A stretch of 64,000 nt of DNA from Arabidopsis thaliana (lineage: Eukaryota > Streptophyta > Magnoliopsida > Brassicales > Brassicaceae), in the NCBI RefSeq assembly GCF_000001735.4, contig NC_003071.7, positions 16,529,443-16,593,442 on the forward strand, given 5' to 3'. Shown here piece by piece: positions 56,542 to 64,000 of the stretch. The position numbers and the translations under genes were made by a program. The notes below the pieces were generated by a model. The model did no database searches and was not told where the DNA came from. It saw nothing but the letters and a program-made list of their open reading frames with translations. The stretch's first letter is position 1. Each line of letters opens with the position of its first letter.

Positions 56542-59226
56542 GATCATTACATACCGTATGCAAAATTCTAGAATTATGCATTGTGTTTCAAGCAGAGTTT
56601 ATGAATTCCAAGTCATCCCGTGAACTTTTTTACCAGTGAGAATTATAGAGGCCTGAACTCTGAACCAAACTGTTTGTGTCAATCATTTTACATTTCTGGA
56701 CAAAAGAAAGTACAATCTCCACAAAGAGCTGTGAGAATTGACTCAAAACAAATCCTAAAACTCTGTACCAGATTGTTCAATTTCTCATTAAATCCCACAA
56801 TATGATTTTCACGTCGCTATATATTGAAAGCATGTTTGACTATGTTACGTTAGCTATCATTTTATAAATGACGTGATGATTACGAATTTACGATATACGT
56901 ACTGCTTAAAGAAGAAGAATGTAAGAAGAAAAATCTATTGGCGCAAAACGTCGGTGAGTCAAAGCTGAAATCAAGGTGCTGCCTAACTACGATGTTGCTT
57001 TGGTATCTTTCCATAACTTTCTCTTTTTGTGACTTTTTTTTTTTTTTTTTTTTCATTTCTAAATTCCTTCATTTAACTTTTCTAAAGTATTGTAGTATTA
57101 CTTTAAAATCAACCAAAATTTATACAGTATTGTTACTATGATGTGTGTATGCATATGGGGTCACCGCGTTTGATGGTGGCGTGTATTTGTCAAAATGGAC
57201 TATGCTTTTAATTAAACGTTAGATCTGGGGTTCTCTATTCTTCTTTTTTAGTCATAAATCATAATATATACGTTATGATATAATATTGTAGCCTCTATGT
57301 TTCGATTTTTGTTCCTCGATGTATCAATCTTGAAAAGAATCTTAGTTTCATTCTAGGTAATCTCAAGGTGTGAAAATCCTATGTACATAAATATGTAAAG
57401 AATTCTCAACCATTATTCTTAAACCAAAAATCTCTATCAAAACCGGTCCAACACCAGAACATCTTGATGATCTAGACAAATCAGTTTCTTAAAAAAATTA
57501 TTGATATGCACCACTTTACTAAGAAGGAGAATAACAAAAAAAACAAAATGAAGGTACCTTGTCGGTGTCACGTGGGGAAGAACATGTGAAAACAAACGAA
57601 CAATAATTGGAAGAAAAAAAAATGTGAATCTTGTGATGGATCAAATTAGGTATATTCTTTGTAGCTCTTTAGTGTTCGTTCACTCACAGCCTCAGGCCCT
57701 CAGCTTTGGTCTTATCCAAACGACTGGCCCGCATAACAGAGACATTACACAATACGAATGCGTTTCTATATTACTGCTCCATACTCAAATCGAATCCTGG
57801 AGACAGATTCTTATTTTTTTTGTTATATTCAATTGTTTAGATTACTAAAAGCCAAAATCATAAAAACTTTAAACGATTTGATTATTATATCACCAAAATA
57901 TTGGCTTTTAATCCATGTTAATACTGATTAACTTGAAATATACTTATATTTTTGGTTATTGGGGAGGAAGGAATACAAATAATCTTTTTCGACACTGAAT
58001 AGTTTCCTTTGAATGAAAGCTGATAAAATAGTGTATAAGTTCATTTTTTTATAACGTAATTTTTTTTTTGGTAATGTGAACACCCTAAAAAGATCTCCTT
58101 CTGATGTAGAAATATTATACCCATACACATCGATAAGTTAGTTTGTGGAAAGAAAAACTAACTAACAAAATAACACCTTCAATTCGACAAAAGAGCATAA
58201 GTTTAATAAAATACCTACAGAAATTTTTGACGATGATACCACTACCATTCGCCAAAACCACAATAATTCAATTCTTCTAAATGTAGATTCTATTAATATG
58301 GTCGATTGTCATTATTCCAAATAATTTATTTTTTTAAATGAAAAATTCATAACTCTAAATATACAAAAGCAATTGCTGATTTGGATTCAAATTTTCAAAG
58401 AGAACTTGTAGTTATGCATATACATAAAAAGGTAAGTCAGTTTTTTTTTTTGGCTAATAAAAACGGTAAAATCATGTTATTGATAAAAAATTTGAAAACA
58501 GTAAAAGAAATATGACCATATTTGAAAATTTACCTAAAAACTATAATGATGTAATAGTTTGATTTACTTACATTTAACTAATTTTTAAGGTCTGTTGATC
58601 GAACTCGTTACCTTGAACAATTAGTAGGACAACTCAAACCACTAAACCATTATACTTTAAGGATTTATGTAAAATTTCAAATATATATAGTTTAGTAGAT
58701 GCACTTATCATCACACTCACCAATTGGATGTCAACACCTGGTTCTAGCTTTTTAATTACCAAAGTGAAAAAACTGACTTTTTCTAAAAAAAATTCGTTCT
58801 AGATGGATGCTCTTCAAATTCGTTCTAAAAAAAACTGACATAATACCATCCCTTTAAAAACACAGAATTTTTTTTATCATCTCTGAAACAAATCATTTAC
58901 AGTAGTAAATGTCAACACAACATTAATTCTGTTTGTTGTTGGCATTTACAATTGCAAAATCATTTTCTCATTTATTATTCGTATTTATTTTGTCAAGAAC
59001 CCTTGTCTCTAAAATATTCATAGAAAAAGAAAAGAGCCATTAATTAATGGCTTGAAGAAAGATTGGTGTATAAGCGTCTACGTGACCTTTAATTAATTTA
59101 CTTCCCCCAAAAAAGTCAACATTCAACATGTGAATAAAAATCAATATTGGTTTCTAAGTAAGTAAGTACCATATTATTAAATTATTTATTTTGGTAAATA
59201 CGCACTCAATTTTTCTCTCAACGGTG
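56542..59226. other. Spacer upstream of CYT1
   Basis: This is 2.7 kb of AT-rich sequence with BPM3 3' UTR at the left. Short frames are not convincing. A tRNA-like/SINE-like segment lies near 58.59-58.66 kb. Nothing else could be identified. Confidence 0.5.
58590..58660 (-). repeat. Possible tRNA-derived SINE fragment
   Basis: On the - strand, ATGGTTTAGTGGTTTGAGT (58650-58632) resembles an RNA polymerase III A box. GAGTTCGATC (58606-58597) resembles the B box core GGTTCGANNCC, with spacing near that of a tRNA. The region does not fold into a convincing tRNA and has no anticodon arm I trust. No poly(A) tail or target duplication was recognised. Confidence 0.3.
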
Positions 59227-59958
59227 TATATAAACAAAAGGAGTCTCCTTTGGAAAAAACTTGCCTATCATTTTGCCAACGAACGTTCTTTCTTCTTAAT
59301 CACAGCTCAGCCTGACGCAACCGCTCAGGCTGATCTCTTCCAATTTACAGCCATTTCCCAGCTCAGATCTCTGATCCGGTGAGATCTCTCTCAAGGTAAT
59401 GCCCCTGCAATTTTGCTTACTTCTCTGGTTGTGATATGCATGTTCTTCGAATTTTCATCGTTTGTGATTTGAATTCTCATTTTGTATTTGCTGTTGTTGG
59501 TTTTTAATTCGATTTTCCGGAACAGATTATGGGATTTGTATTCGAATCTTCGATTTGATGACATAATGTCCCAGCCTTTTATGTTTAATCTTGAAATGAT
59601 GGACTTTTATCCGATCTGGGTTTAAAGCTGGAATTTTGATTGTGGGTACTATTAGGTTTCATTGATTTATTGCTTGGTCCAACATTTTTAGCAGCTGGTA
59701 TTGAGCTCTTGTTGTCTGAATTTTGGAAAGAACTATTTTTGTTGTATCGTTTTGATTTATTTGGATCTGAATTCATTCACCTTTTTCTCTGATTATTGTT
59801 TTGTGTCGGTTGCATCCACTTTGATTAGATCTGAATGAATCATTTTTTTATGTGCTCAAGTTATTGTATGGATTGTTCTGTTTCTAGCATGTTTTGGTTA
59901 GACATTGTTAAGATCTGACGTTTGCATTTTCAGGAAAAGGAGTTAGAGCATCATCAAG
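59227..59958 (+). promoter_or_regulatory. CYT1 TATA box and 5' UTR with leader intron
   Basis: TATATAAA at 59227-59234 is followed by a leader exon ending near 59395 (CTCTCAAG|GTAATG). The leader intron runs to TTTTCAG at 59934, shortly before the ATG at 59959. Leader introns of this kind commonly boost expression of plant housekeeping genes; that effect here is inference. Confidence 0.65.
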
Positions 59959-61299
59959 ATGAAGGCACTCATTCTTGTTGGAGGCTTCGGCACTCGCTTG
60001 AGACCATTGACTCTCAGTTTCCCAAAGCCCCTTGTTGATTTTGCTAATAAACCCATGATCCTTCATCAGGTAATCTATCTTAAATTTGCCGCTTTAGTCT
60101 GCCAGTTCTTACCTATGCCTATGTTTGAACCGAGGCATGTTTTCTTGTAGATAGAGGCTCTTAAGGCAGTTGGAGTTGATGAAGTGGTTTTGGCCATCAA
60201 TTATCAGCCAGAGGTAAGATACTAATCTCTCTTAACTTTTTTTTTTGCAGCTATTTTCTGTTTACATATGTTTGTATTTACCATTTGCTCTGTTTCGACA
60301 GGTGATGCTGAACTTCTTGAAGGACTTTGAGACCAAGCTGGAAATCAAAATCACTTGCTCACAAGAGACCGAGCCACTAGGTACCGCTGGTCCTCTGGCT
60401 CTAGCGAGAGACAAATTGCTTGATGGATCTGGAGAGCCCTTCTTTGTTCTTAACAGTGATGTGATTAGTGAGTACCCTCTTAAAGAAATGCTTGAGTTTC
60501 ACAAATCTCACGGTGGGGAAGCCTCCATAATGGTAACAAAGGTGAGATTATCGAAACATAATACTCTCCAGTTACGAGATAAGTACGTTATTCATCTAAT
60601 GTGGACTTGCATGTATTGGTTATATAGGTGGATGAACCGTCGAAATATGGAGTGGTTGTTATGGAAGAAAGCACTGGAAGAGTGGAGAAGTTTGTGGAAA
60701 AGCCAAAACTGTATGTAGGTAACAAGATCAACGCTGGGATTTATCTTCTGAACCCATCTGTTCTTGATAAGATTGAGCTAAGACCGACTTCAATCGAAAA
60801 AGAGACTTTCCCTAAGATTGCAGCAGCGCAAGGGCTCTATGCTATGGTGCTACCAGGGTTTTGGATGGACATTGGGCAACCCCGTGACTACATAACGGGT
60901 TTGAGACTCTACTTAGACTCCCTTAGGAAGAAATCTCCTGCCAAATTAACCAGTGGGCCACACATAGTTGGGAATGTTCTTGTTGACGAAACCGCTACAA
61001 TTGGGGAAGGATGTTTGATTGGACCAGACGTTGCCATTGGTCCAGGCTGCATTGTTGAGTCAGGAGTCAGACTCTCCCGATGCACGGTCATGCGTGGAGT
61101 CCGCATCAAGAAGCATGCGTGTATCTCGAGCAGTATCATCGGGTGGCACTCAACGGTTGGTCAATGGGCCAGGATCGAGAACATGACGATCCTCGGTGAG
61201 GATGTTCATGTGAGCGATGAGATCTATAGCAATGGAGGAGTTGTTTTGCCACACAAGGAGATCAAATCAAACATCTTGAAGCCAGAGATAGTGATGTGA
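59959..61299 (+). CDS. CYT1: GDP-mannose pyrophosphorylase CYT1/VTC1 (At2g39770)
   Basis: Four coding exons (59959-60069, 60151-60213, 60302-60541, 60628-61299) give 361 aa. The N-terminal nucleotidyltransferase domain opens with the signature [20 protein letters not shown] and contains the substrate segment [11 protein letters not shown], the metal-binding NSD ([11 protein letters not shown]) and the mannose-phosphate segment FVEKPK. The C-terminal quarter is a left-handed beta-helix of hexapeptide repeats ([20 protein letters not shown]). The enzyme makes GDP-mannose from mannose-1-phosphate and GTP in the cytosol, feeding ascorbate synthesis, N-glycosylation and wall mannose polymers. Alleles are known as vtc1, cyt1 and emb101. 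No truncation or odd residue is seen. Confidence 0.97.
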
Positions 61300-61813
61300 A
61301 AATGAGATATTATATGTGCAACTTTTTTTTTTTTTTTTGTGTCCTTTCTTCAACTTTGAAATCGCTTTCGTAATTCTTAATGGCTTTTGAATAAGCATCA
61401 ATCAAAACGCTGTATATCTTGTTAGGGTCGTTTGCTGTTTTGTCTCTTTTTTTGTTTTGTAATTTATAAAAAAATTTATTCTCATTTTATGTGAGATACT
61501 TTTGAATATTCATTAATTATAAAGCTTTTTTTTTGTGAAGTAACATTCAAAATTCAATAGTAGTCATTGTAAAAAAACTTGAAAATAGCATGTATAATGC
61601 AGATAAAATTTTTTAACATGACCATTGATAATCCAAAAAGGTTTTAAAAATTAGAAGCAACAAATATCCATTGGGGTTTCTCCAAATCCAAGGCATAGAG
61701 GAATATTCGTTAGCGTGGAAAGACTAAAATACCCTTAACTTCCCTCCACATAATGTATACAGTGACCCGATCTGAATTCGGAGCTAAAAACGGTTTCAAT
61801 CGAATTAAAGTCA
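61300..61813. other. Spacer between CYT1 and RNS2
   Basis: The first ~250 bases are CYT1 3' UTR, with a T18 tract at 61322-61339. The remainder is the RNS2 promoter and leader. No other gene is seen. Confidence 0.6.
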
Positions 61814-63905
61814 ATGGCGTCACGTTTATGTCTTCTCCTTCTCGTTGCGTGTATCGCCGGAGCATTTGCCGGAGACGTCATCGAACTCAATCGATCTCAG
61901 AGGGAGTTCGATTATTTCGCTCTATCTCTTCAATGGCCTGGAACCTATTGCCGTGGAACTCGCCATTGTTGCTCCAAAAACGCTTGCTGCAGAGGGTAAA
62001 TATTTATCTTCTTTTATCTCGATCTCCAATCTCATATTGGAATTGTTATCGTCTATCATGTATCGGGTAGTTAAGGATCTGAATTCATTAGATGTGGGAA
62101 CAAAACAGAGAGATTGTTTGAGAATTTCTATTTATATAGATTGGAGAAATCTCGATTAAGCTCAGATAAGGATTTGGATTTGAACTTACGTTGTTTATAT
62201 TTTACTTCTCCAGCTCCGATGCTCCAACTCAATTCACAATTCGTAAGTAAACTCTTTCAATCTTTAGTTTCAGTTTCAGGAATCAATGTTTCTGTGTGTA
62301 TATATGTCTTTGAGTTTTAAACTATGCAACCTAAAATCTCTTTAAATCTAATCATGTAGATGGGTTATGGCCTGACTATAACGATGGTTCGTGGCCTTCA
62401 TGTTGTTATCGATCTGACTTTAAAGAGAAGGAGGTAAAACATTCATAATTGGTCCTCGTTAGACTTTTCTTAAGTTTAAGTAGATTGATAGATGGTAATA
62501 CAAGTCATGTTTTTATATCATAAGAGAAGATTCTGAGAGGAGGAAAATTTGCAGATTTCAACGTTGATGGATGGTCTTGAGAAGTACTGGCCTAGTCTCA
62601 GTTGTGGTTCTCCATCATCATGCAATGGTGGGAAAGGGTCATTTTGGGGCCACGAGGTGATTATCTTTTCACATCTGTTATTAACTTTTCATAGATAGGT
62701 GTTTCCATCTCCTATGACATTGTCTTTCAGTCTTCACCAAAACTAACTCTGTTTCATTTGTTGGTTGTCATGTATATCTTTGCAATACACGCTGGCAGTG
62801 GGGTAATTATATTCAATCTTTACTTCTTTAATTTGATTTTTCTTTCGATTTCCTTCCACATAATTTGTATAGAACTTGATTCATTGGTGTTGTTATAGAG
62901 TTCCATGCTTAATCTCACAACCTTTTGCATAACAGTGAGTTAGTTAGCAGAATACATTCGGGTTTGGTTATATGCTAATTCGATAACATAGGTTCTCTCT
63001 CTAACGATTTTGCTGATAATTTTTTATTTTCAGAGAAACATGGGACTTGTTCTTCTCCTGTTTTTCATGATGAGTATAATTACTTCCTTACCACACTTAA
63101 TCTCTACTTGAAGCATAATGTCACGGTAAGTCTTCATCGAGTTATGCTTTTATGTTATGATATAATGCATAGTGGACTGGTTAAATAAGAAAGTTGGGCA
63201 TACGGAAGATTTACATGTGTTAACTATTTGCTTGCATTCTTCTGCAATGTAGTTTTTCTATGCGATGTAAATGATCATGTATCTTAGATTTCCTCTGCTC
63301 TGTCAGTTTATCAGTTTGTGAAGACACTTTCTTACATTTTTTCTCTCTTGGATAAGTTCTTAATGCCTCTGCATCTGTAAATGTGGTAGGATGTCCTTTA
63401 TCAAGCTGGCTATGTTGCTTCCAACAGTGAAAAGTATCCTCTAGGAGGTATCGTAACAGCCATTCAGAATGCATTTCATATCACCCCTGAAGTGGTTTGC
63501 AAAAGAGATGCAATCGATGAAATACGTATATGCTTCTATAAAGATTTTAAGGTTTGTTTTCGAGATTCATTCTTAGATTGTTGATTTCCTTTTAAAGTCT
63601 GAAATTGCTCTCGCATGATAAGAAAACTCAAATAACATGTCTCCAAGCATTATGAAATTATCAGACAAAGTCTTAATGCTGTGTGTAGAAATTGCTTGGT
63701 TTGGCAAGATTTGCTAATCATTAACATTATTACTGTTTTTCCTGGTTTAAAGCTAAAACATCTTGCTAGACTTTGAGAATGGCACCAGTTTCTGACAGTT
63801 TTGTTAATTCATGACTACAGCCCAGGGACTGTGTTGGTTCACAAGATTTGACATCTAGAAAGTCATGCCCCAAGTACGTAAGTTTGCCGGAATACACGCC
63901 ATTAG
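61814..63905 (+). CDS. RNS2: RNS2, T2-family S-like ribonuclease (At2g39780), 3' end missing
   Basis: Eight exons are visible (61814-61995, 62214-62242, 62360-62433, 62555-62656, 62799-62802, 63034-63125, 63390-63551, 63821-63905). They encode 243 residues plus one base; the final exon lies beyond the window. A signal peptide ([19 protein letters not shown]) precedes the mature enzyme. The two T2 catalytic blocks are IHGLWPD and HEWEKHGTC, each with its active-site histidine, and cysteines are abundant. RNS2 acts in the vacuole and ER and is needed for rRNA turnover; it also responds to senescence and phosphate starvation. The WE of HEWEKHGTC can only be built from a 4-nt micro-exon TGGG at 62799-62802, bounded by CTGGCAG and GTAATT. 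Confidence 0.94.
62799..62802 (+). other. RNS2: 4-nt micro-exon of RNS2
   Basis: TGGG lies between the acceptor GCTGGCAG and the donor GTAATTATATTC. It supplies the Trp codon and the first base of the Glu codon in the conserved catalytic block HEWEKHGTC. Without it exon 4 (ending CACGAG) and exon 6 (starting AGAAACATGGG) join out of frame. Confidence 0.85.
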
Positions 63906-64000
63906 GTAAGTAAAAATCATATCTTGAAGGAGGCATAATTGCAAGAGTATTAGATAAGTAATGGATATATGATAAAAATGATAAGAAGTAATGTGATGAC

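Noticed and set aside
1..64000. CRISPR arrays, bacterial operons, phage or plasmid features
   Set aside because: The window is plant nuclear DNA with spliced genes. No regularly spaced short repeats of CRISPR type exist and none is expected.

Overview
The window is plant nuclear DNA and matches Arabidopsis thaliana. I recognise a run of chromosome 2 genes around At2g39660 to At2g39780 from their proteins and order. Supporting signs are short GT-AG introns, AT-rich spacers, small MITEs, and two adjacent miR173-triggered TAS loci. Locus names come from memory. Exon coordinates were read from the sequence and checked by summing exon lengths to an intact reading frame, except where stated.

Layout. 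From 2.5 to 7.5 kb lie two + strand genes: the immune kinase BIK1 and a plastid-type radical SAM enzyme of the RlmN/Cfr family. From 8.0 to 11.0 kb lie two non-coding loci on the - strand, TAS1c and TAS2, a diverged tandem pair. Counting 21-nt steps from each miR173 cleavage site lands exactly on the known siRNAs siR255 (TAS1c 3'D3(+)) and TAS2 3'D6(-). From 11.6 to 16.0 kb lie a DUF547/leucine-zipper gene (+) and expansin EXPA4 (-). From 16.0 to 32.6 kb the only supported gene is the small DVL/RTFL peptide gene at 27.6 kb. The rest is AT-rich spacer with two MITEs, several short A/T-tract insertions bounded by direct repeats, and a G-box/W-box cluster.

From 32.6 to 44 kb come an intronless aspartyl protease (-), the RING-H2 ligase RHC2A (-), a LYR-motif SDHAF1-like protein (+) and Rubisco activase RCA (-). 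The two RCA isoforms are explained by two donor sites 11 nt apart. From 44 to 53 kb come an Emigrant-type MITE, the RNA uridylyltransferase HESO1 (+) and a QUA2-family methyltransferase (-). From 53.7 kb to the end come BPM3 (+), CYT1/VTC1 GDP-mannose pyrophosphorylase (+) and the S-like RNase RNS2 (+), which is cut by the window edge before its last exon.

The genes are independent eukaryotic transcription units with no operon logic. Small-RNA biology is a loose theme: TAS1c and TAS2 make siRNAs, and HESO1 uridylates unmethylated small RNAs. Nothing suggests that this neighbourhood is functional. I found no clearly undescribed system. The observations most worth checking are the in-register 21-bp duplication in TAS1c, the ORFs crossing both miR173 sites, a 4-nt micro-exon in RNS2, a GC-AG intron in the DUF547 gene, and the series of short A/T insertions flanked by direct repeats.
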